Assembly: GCA_030149115.1 (NCBI GenBank)
Contig: JASBSE010000340.1
Location: 1-18,584 of the forward strand
Length of the DNA: 18,584 bases
Direction: 5' to 3'
From: Winogradskyella sp.
GTDB lineage: Bacteria; Bacteroidota; Bacteroidia; Flavobacteriales; Flavobacteriaceae
Under the pieces are notes generated by a model, which saw nothing but the letters and a program-made list of their open reading frames with translations, had not been told where the DNA came from and searched no databases. A program made the translations under genes and the position numbers. Below are positions 5,839 through 14,775 of this stretch, piece by piece. Position 1 is the first letter of the stretch; each line of letters opens with the position of its first letter.

Positions 5839-8800
5839 TACCTTCATTTTTTTCTTTGATAGCGCGTTCTACTTCCTCTTTTGTGACATCATTACCTGTA
5901 GCCAACCATTTGGTATTCTTCTTAATGTTATTGCTGAATGACAAGAATAACGGTAACACCAACAAGGTTAAAATGGTTGCATAAGCAATACCAAAGGAAA
6001 TGGAAATTGCCATTGGTTTTAAAAACTGAGCTTGTCTACTTTTTTCTAATAATAATGGCGCCAAACCTGCAATAGTGGTTAGTGACGTTAAGAAAATAGC
6101 TCTAAAACGCGATTTACCAGCTTCGGAAAGTGCCTCGTCAAATTTCATACCTTCTTTTAGATTACTGTTAAATTTTCCAATGAGCACCAATCCGTCATTG
6201 ACCATAATACCAATTAAAGCGATGATTCCTAAAAGGGATAAAACATTTACTTGAAAATCTAGTAACCAATGTCCCCAAGCAACAGCTGTTAAACTGAATG
6301 GAATTAACAAAATCAATAATAACGGTTGTGAATAACTTCTAAACGTAAACGCTATAGTAATATAAATTAATAGTAAAATAATTGGACCTGCTATTGCCAA
6401 AGAGCTTGTTAGTTTACCAGCTTCTCTATTCTGACCTTCATAAGAAGCGTTAATTGTAGGATACTTAGACTGTAATTGAGGTATAAACTCTGTTCTTATA
6501 TCATCAATAACATCCGTTGCACTCGTACTTGGACCTTTCAAGTCTGCATAAACCTGAATTTCACGCTTACCTTCTAAGTGATTAATAGCCACATCACCAC
6601 GCTCAATACTATATGTTGCAATATCCTTTAGAGTTACACGTTCACCAGTAGGTGTTACGATACGCATATCGTCTAAATCGTTAATAGAACTTCGGTTGTT
6701 TTTATCGTAACGTACCCAAACTCTAATTTCGTCTTGTCCTCTTTGGAAACGTTGAGCCTGAGCACCAAAAAATCCTGAACGCACCTGAGACATTACACTT
6801 CTTAAGTCTAAACCAAGTAAGTACGCACTTTCTTTAAGTTCTAAGCGTATTTCCTTAATTCCTGCTGGGTCATTGTCTCCAATATCTTTCAATAAGGGAT
6901 TAGACTGCATGTATTTTTTGAGTTCGTCTTTAGATGCTTTTAGTTCTTCAATATTATTACTTAGTAAGGATACTGAAACCGGATTACCACCAAAGTTTCC
7001 ACCAGAACCATAGATTAATCGCTCTGTCCCAATTACTGGTCCAACCAACTCCTCTAAACGGTTAGTGATTAAATCTGCCTTTATAGCATCTGGTCGTTCT
7101 TCACCAGGTAATAAGTTGATTCTTAAGTTAGCCGAAGAACTACTATTTATGGATACTATAGTATTTTCAAACAGTTGCTTGTCTGTGCCTTTTAAGTATT
7201 TTTCCGTAAGCTCTTGGTTAACGATGAATGATTTTTCTTCAATCATTGAAATTATAGAATCAGTAATTTTCTCATTTGTACCAGCAGGCATTACCAATTC
7301 TATATTTGCCGAATCACTCGCAATTCTTGGAAAAAGAGTTACACCTATTATACCTCCACCAAGTGAGCCAAAAGTTAACACCAATAAGGTTACAAAAATT
7401 CCAAGAGCAAAAAGCTTAAACTCCATAATGAAATTTAGCGTAGGTGCATAGACTCTATCCCTTAGAAAAGACATTAGACGGTCTCCTGCACGATTAATAC
7501 CTCTCATAAATGCAAAAAACCCATTGGATGATTTTTTACTATGCAAATCTTCCTTTTTAACTCTTAAAGCTTTTGAATGAGCTAAATGGGCAGGAAGTAT
7601 TACCAATGCTTCAAATAACGAGACTACTAAAGTTAAAATTACAATAACCGCAACCTCACTAAAGAATTCTCCTATTCGACTTTCTAAAAAGAAAAAAAGC
7701 GAAAACGCTAAAACTGTTGTGGTAATAGCTGAAACAACTGGCGGAATTACCTCTAAAGTACCATCTATTGCAGCTTGAACAGGTTTTTTTCCTTTTTCAT
7801 AATGCTGATAAATATTTTCGGCAATAACAATACCATCATCAACCAAAATACCAATTACTATAATCATTCCGAAGAGTGATAGTACATTAATGGTTACATC
7901 AAACTGACCTGCAAAAATAAACATCCCTAAGAATGAAATAGGCAACCCAAAAGCAACCCATAATGCTAATCTCGTATTCAAGAAAACAGACAAAAACAAA
8001 AGTACTAATAACATACCTACAACAGCATTTTCTGCTAAAAGCTGAGTTCTTTGGTTTAGTGTAATGGATAAATCTCGAACAACACTAAGATGAACATTTG
8101 TGTACTTCTCATTGTACTCTTCAATGTATTCTTTTACCTTATCTGCAGAGCTTATTAAATCCTCATTATTGGTACTTGTAATTGAGATGTTAACTGCTAA
8201 TTCTTGATTAAAATAAGTAGCATTAGGTGTTTCTGAAAAACGGTCTCTTATAGTTGCAACATCTTTAAGGCGAACAACTTTTCCGTCGGTTGATGCCTTT
8301 ATAATAATATTTGATAATTCCTTTCCGTAGTATTCTCTATTATTGGCTCTAATTAAATACTCTTCAGCTACGGTTTTTACATTTCCGCCTGTTACTAGAA
8401 TATTTGAACTACCAACAGCTGAAGCCACATCATTAAAGGTTAAATCATAAGCTAATAAATCTATTTCATTAACTGCGATTTCAATTTCCTCATCAGGAAA
8501 CCCAGATAATTCAATTTGAGAGATACCATCTATAGCCCTTAAATCTGTTTCTACTTGGCGTGCTAATTGCTTTAATGTTTTCAGTGGTATATCTTTACCA
8601 CTAATAGCAAATGATATCGTTTCACGAACAGCTTCTTGCTTGGAAACCACAAGAGGTTCCATATCAGCAGGAAATGATGGTACTCTATCCACTGCGTTTT
8701 TTACCTCAAGAAGCATAAAGTCTAAACTTTCGCCTTTTTCAATTTCAACTGTAATTACACCACTGTTTTCTTGCGAGGTTGAAGTTACTCTATCTATACC

Positions 8801-9028
8801 TTTCAGTCCTTTTAAATTATCTTCTATTTGAAGTACAATTCCCTCTTCAATTTCTTGTGGTGAAGCACCAGGGTAGGTAATAGCTACAGTAATTATCTTA
8901 GATTCGGTTAAAGGAAAAAATGAAGACTTTAAAGAAAAAGCACCAATGATACCAAAAACTATAAAAGCTAATATAAAGACATTAACCGCAACGTGGTATC
9001 TTATAAAATATTCAATTATTTTTCTCAT
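5825..9028 (-). CDS. RND-family inner membrane efflux pump (AcrB-like)
   Basis: A 1067-residue proton-driven antiporter of full family length. A first membrane helix (about 13-33) is followed by a large periplasmic porter/docking region (about 35-330), a helix bundle (about 333-500), a helix near 540, a second porter region (about 565-870) and a final bundle (about 875-1035). The fourth helix carries the proton-relay pair D397-D398 in GILVDDGIVIAEN, as in AcrB, so the pump should be proton-coupled. The late helix contains GIMVNDGLVL. Substrate class cannot be read off; the lack of heavy-metal-type signatures and the gene order favour a hydrophobe/multidrug-type (HAE-like) pump, but this is inference. 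The ATG overlaps the stop codon of the upstream fusion-protein gene (TAATG), and the end overlaps the TolC-like gene. Confidence 0.97.
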   Translation of the reverse strand: MRKIIEYFIRYHVAVNVFILAFIVFGIIGAFSLKSSFFPLTESKIITVAITYPGASPQEIEEGIVLQIEDNLKGLKGIDRVTSTSQENSGVITVEIEKGESLDFMLLEVKNAVDRVPSFPADMEPLVVSKQEAVRETISFAISGKDIPLKTLKQLARQVETDLRAIDGISQIELSGFPDEEIEIAVNEIDLLAYDLTFNDVASAVGSSNILVTGGNVKTVAEEYLIRANNREYYGKELSNIIIKASTDGKVVRLKDVATIRDRFSETPNATYFNQELAVNISITSTNNEDLISSADKVKEYIEEYNEKYTNVHLSVVRDLSITLNQRTQLLAENAVVGMLLVLLFLSVFLNTRLALWVAFGLPISFLGMFIFAGQFDVTINVLSLFGMIIVIGILVDDGIVIAENIYQHYEKGKKPVQAAIDGTLEVIPPVVSAITTTVLAFSLFFFLESRIGEFFSEVAVIVILTLVVSLFEALVILPAHLAHSKALRVKKEDLHSKKSSNGFFAFMRGINRAGDRLMSFLRDRVYAPTLNFIMEFKLFALGIFVTLLVLTFGSLGGGIIGVTLFPRIASDSANIELVMPAGTNEKITDSIISMIEEKSFIVNQELTEKYLKGTDKQLFENTIVSINSSSSANLRINLLPGEERPDAIKADLITNRLEELVGPVIGTERLIYGSGGNFGGNPVSVSLLSNNIEELKASKDELKKYMQSNPLLKDIGDNDPAGIKEIRLELKESAYLLGLDLRSVMSQVRSGFFGAQAQRFQRGQDEIRVWVRYDKNNRSSINDLDDMRIVTPTGERVTLKDIATYSIERGDVAINHLEGKREIQVYADLKGPSTSATDVIDDIRTEFIPQLQSKYPTINASYEGQNREAGKLTSSLAIAGPIILLLIYITIAFTFRSYSQPLLLILLIPFSLTAVAWGHWLLDFQVNVLSLLGIIALIGIMVNDGLVLIGKFNSNLKEGMKFDEALSEAGKSRFRAIFLTSLTTIAGLAPLLLEKSRQAQFLKPMAISISFGIAYATILTLLVLPLFLSFSNNIKKNTKWLATGNDVTKEEVERAIKEKNEGNEDH

Positions 9029-10152
9029 TACTCGGCAGAATCTGTTGTTGCAGCTTTAACTTGCATACCTGCATAAGCACCAGGTACGGGTTTTCTTAAA
9101 ATGATAGTTCCATTTGGTACATCTTTTAAAACCACAGTAGCATCAGAAAAATGCGCAGGCTTTACAGGAATTACATCCAAAAGACTATCCTTAACCACGT
9201 AAATTTCTTGGCTGTCCAATAACAAGTTTCTATCAATTTCTATAGCATCATCCACTTTTTCGGCATTAAGGTTTGCCTCTAAGTACATTCCTTCTTTTAA
9301 ATCATCATGCTTTACTTCTACAAAAGCGGTAATAGTTTGGGTGGTAGCATCAATACTTCCGTTAACTCTAGATACTGTTCCTTGGTACGTTTTTGTTTTT
9401 TCTAAATTGGTGAGTGTTACTGCTTCACCTTCCTTTAGTACATCTGCATAAGATTTGCTCACAGCTACCTGCATTTCGTAAACCGATGGATTAATAAATT
9501 CACCTAATTTTTGTCCACTTCTTACAAGTGTACCTTCTGTAACTAAAGCTTCGGTTAGTATGCCTGCAAAAGGTGCTGAGATTCTATATTTAGCTAAACG
9601 TTGTTCTAAATTTTTTACGTTGTAATAAGCACTTACTATACCACGACCTGTTATAAAATAGTTTTCCTTTTCACCCGAAATTTCTGGTAGTTGTGGTGTG
9701 CTTTTATTTAAATCAAAATCATTAAGATAAGCCTGCCATTTAGGATAAACATCCGTAAAATCTAATCTTAAGTCTGGCATAATTGCTGCAATACTATTGT
9801 AAAGATTACTCTTTGCAGATTGTACACTTGCATAATATTCTGAAGCATCCAAACGAATAAGTGTTTCGCCTTGATTAAATTTTTGACCAGCTTTAAAAAG
9901 CTTATTTCCGGTTTTAAAAACACCTTGTACTTCAGAATACAACTCTACACGCTGCTTTGCTGTGAGATTTCCATTTGCTGAAATCACGATTGGTATTGTT
10001 GAATTTTCAACAGTATCTACCAAAACCGTTTTAACCACTTTTGGTACTACGGGTTTAGGCTTGTTTTTATTATCAATAAGATATTTTGCGAAAAAGTATG
10101 CGCCAACAATTAAAGCGATACCCAAAACGGAAAGAATAATTTTTCTGGTCAT
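9028..10152 (-). CDS. Membrane fusion protein of the RND efflux system (HlyD/AcrA type)
   Basis: Periplasmic adaptor linking the RND pump to the outer membrane duct. From ATG 10152 it has 374 residues: an N-terminal membrane anchor (about 4-21, KIILSVLGIALIVGAYFF), a first half of the lipoyl-like domain (about 50-95), a short helical hairpin (about 100-170), the second lipoyl half (YRISAPFAGILTEALVTEGTLVRSG... region, about 182-215), then beta-barrel and membrane-proximal domains to the end. Longer starts exist (ATG at 10167, TTG at 10170), but the -7 element at 10178-10185 would place the transcript start at or very near these codons, so the 10152 ATG with a roughly 20-nt leader is preferred. 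It is the first gene of a four-gene operon and shares a base with the next start codon. Confidence 0.94.
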   Translation of the reverse strand: MTRKIILSVLGIALIVGAYFFAKYLIDNKNKPKPVVPKVVKTVLVDTVENSTIPIVISANGNLTAKQRVELYSEVQGVFKTGNKLFKAGQKFNQGETLIRLDASEYYASVQSAKSNLYNSIAAIMPDLRLDFTDVYPKWQAYLNDFDLNKSTPQLPEISGEKENYFITGRGIVSAYYNVKNLEQRLAKYRISAPFAGILTEALVTEGTLVRSGQKLGEFINPSVYEMQVAVSKSYADVLKEGEAVTLTNLEKTKTYQGTVSRVNGSIDATTQTITAFVEVKHDDLKEGMYLEANLNAEKVDDAIEIDRNLLLDSQEIYVVKDSLLDVIPVKPAHFSDATVVLKDVPNGTIILRKPVPGAYAGMQVKAATTDSAE

Positions 10153-10167
10153 AATGAAAGCGGTCAT

Positions 10168-10188
10168 CAATAACTTGCAAAGTTATTG
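10168..10188. promoter_or_regulatory. Efflux operon promoter -7 element inside a 21-bp dyad (candidate operator)
   Basis: Two perfect 9-bp arms, CAATAACTT (10168-10176) and AAGTTATTG (10180-10188), flank a 3-bp centre GCA. On the minus strand TAACTTTG (10185-10178) matches the -7 consensus TAnnTTTG exactly and is inside the dyad. No good -33 TTG is seen at the usual spacing. A repressor bound here would block the promoter, as TetR- or MarR-family proteins do for many RND operons. No regulator gene is in the window. Confidence 0.6.
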
Positions 10189-10227
10189 TTATCATTATTC
10201 GCAGTCGTTAAAATAATCTTAATGTTA

Positions 10228-12135
10228 CTATGAAATTTCCTCAATCTGAATGGTAACTTCTTCCCATTCTTCCATTAATTGTTCTAAACTCTTCTTTTTT
10301 TCTTGATAATCATCAAAGAATTTTGGATCTGAAGCCGTATTATCATAATCAGTTTCTAGCTTAAAATCGTCCTCTTTTATGGCTTTTTCAAGCTGATTGA
10401 TTTTAGCTTCAATATTACTTAGCTTGTTGTTTAGCGACTTTACCTTTTTCTGGTCTTCGTAGCTTTGTTTGTTACTTTCCTTAGGTTTATCCTCAACAAC
10501 CGTACGCTTTTCGGCTTCTCTCAGGTTTTCAATATTGCGTTGCTCTAAATAATAATCGATGTCACCAAGATATTCCTTGATATTTTGATCCTTAAACTCA
10601 TAAACCGTTTCGGTTAACCCTTGAAGAAAATCCCTATCGTGAGATACTAAGATCAGCGTACCTTCGAACTTTTTGAGCGCATCTTTCAAAACATTTTTAG
10701 ACTTAATATCTAAGTGATTAGTAGGCTCATCCATTATTAAAACATTTAATGGCTGAAGCAATAGTTTTGCCAATGCCAAACGGTTACGTTCACCACCAGA
10801 CAAGACTTTAACGTATTTTTCTACTTCTTCGCCTCTAAATAAAAAGGCACCTAAAATATCACGAACCTTACTTCTATTCGTTTCATTAGCAGCATCAATC
10901 ATTGTATCTAATACGGTTTTGTTACCGTCTAAATATTCTGCTTGGTTCTGCGCAAAATATCCTATTTGAACATTATGTCCTAAGGTTACGTTTCCTTCAT
11001 GCTTTAATTCTCCAACGATAATTTTTGCCAATGTAGATTTTCCCTGTCCATTCTGTCCGACAAATGCTGTTTTTACATCTCTAGGAACATTTAAATTGAC
11101 ATTATTGAGCACTTGTAAGTCACCATAATGTTTTGAGACATTTTCAATCTCAACCACAACTTTTCCTGGTGTAATAGACACCGGAAAATTCAAAGTCATT
11201 ACACTATTATCGTCTTCATCAACCTCAATACGTTCAATTCTATCAAGCTTTTTAATAAGCGATTGGGCCATTGTAGCTTTTGAAGCTTTAGCTCTGAATT
11301 TTTCTATCAGTTTTTCGGTTTGCTGAATTTGTTTTTCCTGATTTTTTTGCGCTGCCAATTGCTGCACTTTCATTTCCTTTCTTAACTCAAGGAATTTCGT
11401 ATATGGCTTGTTGTAATCATAGATTCTACCTAAAGAAATCTCTATAGTTCTGTTGGTAACGTTATCTAAAAACATTTTATCATGTGACACAATAACTACT
11501 GCGCCTGGATACGTTTTCAAAAAGTTTTCTAACCAGATAATAGATTCGATATCTAAATGGTTTGTAGGCTCATCTAAGAGCAGCAAATCATTATTTTGAA
11601 GCAGCAGCTTTGCGAGTTCAATACGCATTCTCCAACCGCCTGAAAAGGTATCTGTGAGTTTATCAAAGTCTTCGCGCTTAAACCCTAAACCTTGAAGAAT
11701 TTTTTCGGTATCACCTTGATAATTATAACCTCCTAAGATTTCGTATTGATGTTGAATTTCATTTAAATCTACCATTAACTGATGGTAAGCTTCACTTTCA
11801 TAATCCGTCCGTTCAGCTAATTGAGTATTTATTTTTTCCAATTTAGCCTCACATTCTTTAATCTCTTTAAAAGCTTCGTAAGACTCCTCTAAAACGGTTT
11901 TACCAAAATCAAAATCGATATCTTGCTTCAAGAAGCCAATTTTTAAGTCTTTATCTGCAGCAATCTGCCCAGAATCTGACTCTTGTTCTTTTGCTAAAAT
12001 CCTTAGCATTGTAGATTTACCTGCGCCATTTTTTCCTATTAAACCAATGCGATCACCTGCACCAAGTTTAAATGTAATGTCTTCAAACAAGTATTCACCC
12101 TGGAAGGAAATGGATAGATTATGGATATTTAGCAT
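10228..12135 (-). CDS. ABC-F family ATPase (translation-factor type)
   Basis: A 635-residue soluble protein with two ABC ATPase domains and no membrane segment, the hallmark of the ABC-F class that binds the ribosomal E site. First domain: Walker A GKNGAGKST (34-42), signature FSGGW (164-168), Walker B LLLLDEPTNHLD (184-195), switch H218. A charged interdomain linker with long helices (about 240-310) corresponds to the tRNA-contacting extension. Second domain: GQNGQGKST (360-368), LSGGE (445-449), LIMDEPTNHLD (466-476), switch H499. The last 90 residues form a highly charged coiled coil like that of Uup. Both catalytic glutamates are present. Housekeeping translation support is more likely than antibiotic resistance, but the subfamily cannot be fixed by eye. 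It is divergently arranged from the DUF983 gene. Confidence 0.96.
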   Translation of the reverse strand: MLNIHNLSISFQGEYLFEDITFKLGAGDRIGLIGKNGAGKSTMLRILAKEQESDSGQIAADKDLKIGFLKQDIDFDFGKTVLEESYEAFKEIKECEAKLEKINTQLAERTDYESEAYHQLMVDLNEIQHQYEILGGYNYQGDTEKILQGLGFKREDFDKLTDTFSGGWRMRIELAKLLLQNNDLLLLDEPTNHLDIESIIWLENFLKTYPGAVVIVSHDKMFLDNVTNRTIEISLGRIYDYNKPYTKFLELRKEMKVQQLAAQKNQEKQIQQTEKLIEKFRAKASKATMAQSLIKKLDRIERIEVDEDDNSVMTLNFPVSITPGKVVVEIENVSKHYGDLQVLNNVNLNVPRDVKTAFVGQNGQGKSTLAKIIVGELKHEGNVTLGHNVQIGYFAQNQAEYLDGNKTVLDTMIDAANETNRSKVRDILGAFLFRGEEVEKYVKVLSGGERNRLALAKLLLQPLNVLIMDEPTNHLDIKSKNVLKDALKKFEGTLILVSHDRDFLQGLTETVYEFKDQNIKEYLGDIDYYLEQRNIENLREAEKRTVVEDKPKESNKQSYEDQKKVKSLNNKLSNIEAKINQLEKAIKEDDFKLETDYDNTASDPKFFDDYQEKKKSLEQLMEEWEEVTIQIEEIS

Positions 12136-12167
12136 ATTTAATTTTCTTACTATAGAACTTAGTTAAA

Positions 12168-12183
12168 TGTCACAATTGTTACA
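12168..12183. promoter_or_regulatory. 16-bp dyad between the divergent ABC-F and DUF983 genes
   Basis: TGTCACAATTGTTACA is a dyad matching at 7 of 8 base pairs, centred on AATT, with half sites TGTCA/TGTAA spaced like CRP/FNR-type operators. It lies 32 nt ahead of the ABC-F start and 21 nt ahead of the plus-strand -7 element. Regulation by such a factor is a guess. Confidence 0.3.
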
Positions 12184-12204
12184 AACACAGACTTACAAAT
12201 AAGT

Positions 12205-12212
12205 TATATTTG
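12205..12212 (+). promoter_or_regulatory. -7 element of the DUF983 gene promoter
   Basis: TATATTTG matches TAnnTTTG exactly, 35 nt ahead of the ATG at 12248. No TTG lies at the usual distance upstream (the nearest, at 12176-12178, is 26 nt away). A short dyad ACTTA-CAAA-TAAGT (12191-12204) immediately precedes it. Confidence 0.55.
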
Positions 12213-12247
12213 TGGTTTAACAAAACGCAAAAGTAAAGGATTTAGCT

Positions 12248-12631
12248 ATGATTAGAAAAGGAATGAAATTATATAGTATTTTATTTGGTGCATGTCCAAA
12301 ATGCCATCAGGAATCTATGTATGTTAACAAGAATCCTTATGCCATTTCTGAAGTTTTAAAAATGCACGACCATTGTTCGCATTGTAAAACGAAATACCAG
12401 ATAGAGCCTTCATTCTTCTATGGATCCATGTATGTGAGTTATGGTGTTGGAATTGCGTTTTCTGTAGCTGCTTTTATTATTAGTTATGTTATTCTTGGTT
12501 TTTCTGAAACGGTAGGCTTCATTAGTATTGTTGTTACATTATTGGTTTTCTTTCCTATAATTATGAGATTATCTCGTAACATATGGATTAATATTTTTAT
12601 GAAATACGACAAATCTTTAGTAAAGAAGTAA
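12248..12631 (+). CDS. DUF983 family membrane protein with zinc-ribbon-like cysteines
   Basis: A 127-residue protein of the DUF983 family, function unknown. The cytosolic N-terminal part has two CxxC knuckles, C16-P-K-C19 and C43-S-H-C46, a likely zinc ribbon, followed by the family-typical FFYGSMYVSYG segment. Two hydrophobic helices (about 62-84 and 88-108) anchor it in the inner membrane, and the end is basic (KYDKSLVKK). It is the only complete plus-strand gene in the window, has its own promoter, and converges with the FAD oxidoreductase gene across a 37-nt gap with no clear terminator. Confidence 0.92.
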   Translation: MIRKGMKLYSILFGACPKCHQESMYVNKNPYAISEVLKMHDHCSHCKTKYQIEPSFFYGSMYVSYGVGIAFSVAAFIISYVILGFSETVGFISIVVTLLVFFPIIMRLSRNIWINIFMKYDKSLVKK

Positions 12632-12668
12632 AGACCCTCCTAACCTTTAAAAGGACAAAAAGAAAGAA

Positions 12669-13715
12669 CTACTGATTGAAACGAGAAATATTTATTTCTG
12701 AATCTAACGGCTCTGAATTCTCTATAAAATCATATAGCTTTTTAGCTACATAAGGTGCAATCATAACACCTCTGGTACCAAGTCCATTTAAAACATATAA
12801 ATTTTGATATTCGGTATGTTGCCCAACTAAAGGTCTTCTATCTTTTACTGTAGGTCGAATACCAGCTAAATGTTGAACAACTTCAAACTCACATTTTAAA
12901 AAGGTTTTTAGCTTATTTACTAACTCTTGTTTGCCTTCTTCAGTTGGAATATTACTTTTATCTGTCCAATTATATGTAGCTCCAACAGCATATAAGTCGT
13001 TTTCTAATGGAATAATAAATACTGAAGACTTAATACCATAATCAATATTAAGTTGCGGAGCTTTGATTATTAACACTTCTCCTTTTGTTCCGTTGAGAGG
13101 AATATCTTTAAAATAGGGATTGTTTTTAACTCCAAATCCTTCTGCGAAAACAATTTGTTTTGCCTTAAAATCGTCATAAACTATCTCTTGAGATCTGATT
13201 TCAAGATTTTGATATAAAAAACGTGTTTCCATCAGACTTACGCTTTCTTCAAGGAATACCTTATAAGAGCTTATAAGTTTTTCGGTATCTATTCTACCTG
13301 CATGTAATACTTCACCAAATCCAAATGGTGCATCTATAAACTCATTAGTATTTTTAACTAATTGTGTAGAAAGGTAAGGTTCAAGTTTGGGTTTATCAGA
13401 AGCATTAAACCATAGATTTTGCTCTTCAATAGATGAAAATTTTCTTAGTATCCTAAGCTTATAATCTATTTTGATATTTAAATCTTGTTCAATTTTTTTA
13501 TAAACTGGTAATGCTAGGTCTAATTGCTCTTTTGCTTTCCAAACTTCTGAAAATCGTTTTAAAATAACAGGATTATACAAACCCGCTGCAACAATTGAAG
13601 ATTGTTGAGATCTATCATCAAATACAATAAATGACTTATTATTGCTTCTTAACTGCTCACAAAGAGCTATGCTAGCTAAACCGCACCCAACTATAATATA
13701 ATCGACTTGTTTCAC
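12669..13715 (-). CDS. DAO-type NAD(P)/FAD-dependent oxidoreductase
   Basis: A 348-residue soluble flavoenzyme of the D-amino-acid-oxidase-like (DAO) superfamily. The N-terminal Rossmann motif is clear (IIVGCGLASIALCEQL, with G10, G12 and S15) and is followed by the acidic residue ending the second strand (FIVFDD). The C-terminus has the FAD-contact sequence NGLGTRGVMIAPYVAK, shared with glycine-oxidase-like and MnmC C-terminal-domain proteins, preceded by the AGIRPTVKDRRPLVG segment. The substrate is unknown; oxidation of an amine or N-methyl-amino acid is what the superfamily suggests. It lies directly after the gldN terminator, so it is probably transcribed separately; a weak -7 candidate (TAATTTCG on the minus strand) lies about 10 nt ahead of the start. 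I see no functional link to gliding. Confidence 0.88.
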   Translation of the reverse strand: MKQVDYIIVGCGLASIALCEQLRSNNKSFIVFDDRSQQSSIVAAGLYNPVILKRFSEVWKAKEQLDLALPVYKKIEQDLNIKIDYKLRILRKFSSIEEQNLWFNASDKPKLEPYLSTQLVKNTNEFIDAPFGFGEVLHAGRIDTEKLISSYKVFLEESVSLMETRFLYQNLEIRSQEIVYDDFKAKQIVFAEGFGVKNNPYFKDIPLNGTKGEVLIIKAPQLNIDYGIKSSVFIIPLENDLYAVGATYNWTDKSNIPTEEGKQELVNKLKTFLKCEFEVVQHLAGIRPTVKDRRPLVGQHTEYQNLYVLNGLGTRGVMIAPYVAKKLYDFIENSEPLDSEINISRFNQ

Positions 13716-13765
13716 AGTTGCGAAATTATCAAAAAGATTCCTGCATACGCACTAATGACATAAAT

Positions 13766-13797
13766 AAAAAACGCTCACTTAAAAAGTGAGCGTTTTT
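13766..13797. terminator. Strong bidirectional terminator after gldN
   Basis: AAAAACGCTCACTT (13767-13780) and AAGTGAGCGTTTTT (13784-13797) are perfect 14-nt complements around a 3-nt loop. Because the outer stem is A:T, it gives a U tract on either strand. It lies 19 nt past the gldN stop and ends the gld operon. Confidence 0.93.
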
Positions 13798-13815
13798 ACT
13801 TATGTTTAAGAGTCA

Positions 13816-14727
13816 TTAGTAACTCCACATATCTTGTTCAAAATCTCTGATCTTATCTTTGATACGCTCAGATTCTAATAATTGCATAAGCGCATTCTCT
13901 GCAACATATTCTTTGATCTCTCTATCACCATAAACGTTTTCTTCCTTGTAAATGATTCCATGGAAACGACGACTATTAAGTAAATGATCAAAAGAAATTG
14001 GAGAAGCACTATTATCATTATTAAATGCTTTAGCTTCGTGTAAAATTTCTCTTACTTCAGGATAAAATACCCAGAATAAAGGAATTGGATCATTGTTTTC
14101 ACTCAAATCACCTTCTTGTACCATCAACTGAGCATCTGGTGCAGTAGGTGCAATTGCCAAAATACGATACTTTAATTCACCTTGACGCTTATCAAAATAC
14201 CATAGTCCTTTTATTTGGTATGAGTTTATATTCTCTGGCTTGATTTCTACTTGAACTTTAAATTCTTCCGGTAATTCCTCTTCAGTAATACCTTCTTGAT
14301 TCATGTATTCAATACCACCATCTGTTACTCTCGAAGCTTTTAAAGATGACTGTAACTCTTTTAAAGTAAGCTCTTCTGTAAAATAGTCGTCTCTGTATAC
14401 TTTAGAAATCATACCAGATTCAAGGTTTTCTTTTAAAACCTGATACAATGATTTACGATCATCACCTAAATTTCCATCAACAGGGAAATATAGAGGAAAA
14501 TTAACACGCTCATCTAAGACCACCTTTTCCCAAACCATTTTAGAAAATAAGATATCTCTGTCGCCTACATAACCGTACTCCAAAGGTTTATCATTATCTA
14601 AAAGCAATTCCGCTTCAGTTTTCATACCAATTTCTTCTGGTATTTTTGCATTAAGAATATTGGATTGTGCATAAAGACTTGCCGAAGCAAAAAACAATCC
14701 TGTATATATAAAGCTTTTCAATTTCAT
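13816..14727 (-). CDS. gldN: GldN, type IX secretion/gliding periplasmic ring protein
   Basis: A 303-residue homologue of GldN/PorN. An N-terminal signal peptide (about 1-20, ending SLYAQ) sends it to the periplasm, where PorN/GldN associates with the GldK lipoprotein ring and contacts the periplasmic end of GldM. The sequence has the family's IPEEIGMKT start, the W-x-K-V-V-LDERVNFPLYFP block (about 66-83), and the ending FEQDMWSY. It is the last gene of gldKLMN, 44 nt after gldM, and is followed by a strong terminator. No second copy (gldO, as in Flavobacterium johnsoniae) follows it here. Start codon chosen because it gives the clean signal peptide. Confidence 0.96.
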   Translation of the reverse strand: MKLKSFIYTGLFFASASLYAQSNILNAKIPEEIGMKTEAELLLDNDKPLEYGYVGDRDILFSKMVWEKVVLDERVNFPLYFPVDGNLGDDRKSLYQVLKENLESGMISKVYRDDYFTEELTLKELQSSLKASRVTDGGIEYMNQEGITEEELPEEFKVQVEIKPENINSYQIKGLWYFDKRQGELKYRILAIAPTAPDAQLMVQEGDLSENNDPIPLFWVFYPEVREILHEAKAFNNDNSASPISFDHLLNSRRFHGIIYKEENVYGDREIKEYVAENALMQLLESERIKDKIRDFEQDMWSY

Positions 14728-14734
14728 CTTACTT

Positions 14735-14775
14735 CTAATTTGGGTTTATTCTTACTTATTAACTATATAAATTAG
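14735..14775 (-). other. Hairpin potential in the gldM-gldN gap
   Basis: CTAATTT (14735-14741) and AAATTAG (14769-14775) are perfect complements; one arm covers the gldM stop codon, the other lies 7 nt ahead of the gldN start. The arms are AT-only except for one base each, so the structure would be weak alone. Confidence 0.3.

Noticed and set aside
7065..7451. Open frame on the plus strand inside the RND pump gene.
   Set aside because: Antisense to the conserved pump sequence, no recognisable motif, no promoter.
12632..12668. CCTT-TAA-AAGG between the convergent DUF983 and FAD oxidoreductase genes as a bidirectional terminator.
   Set aside because: Only four base pairs and no flanking T or A run of useful length.
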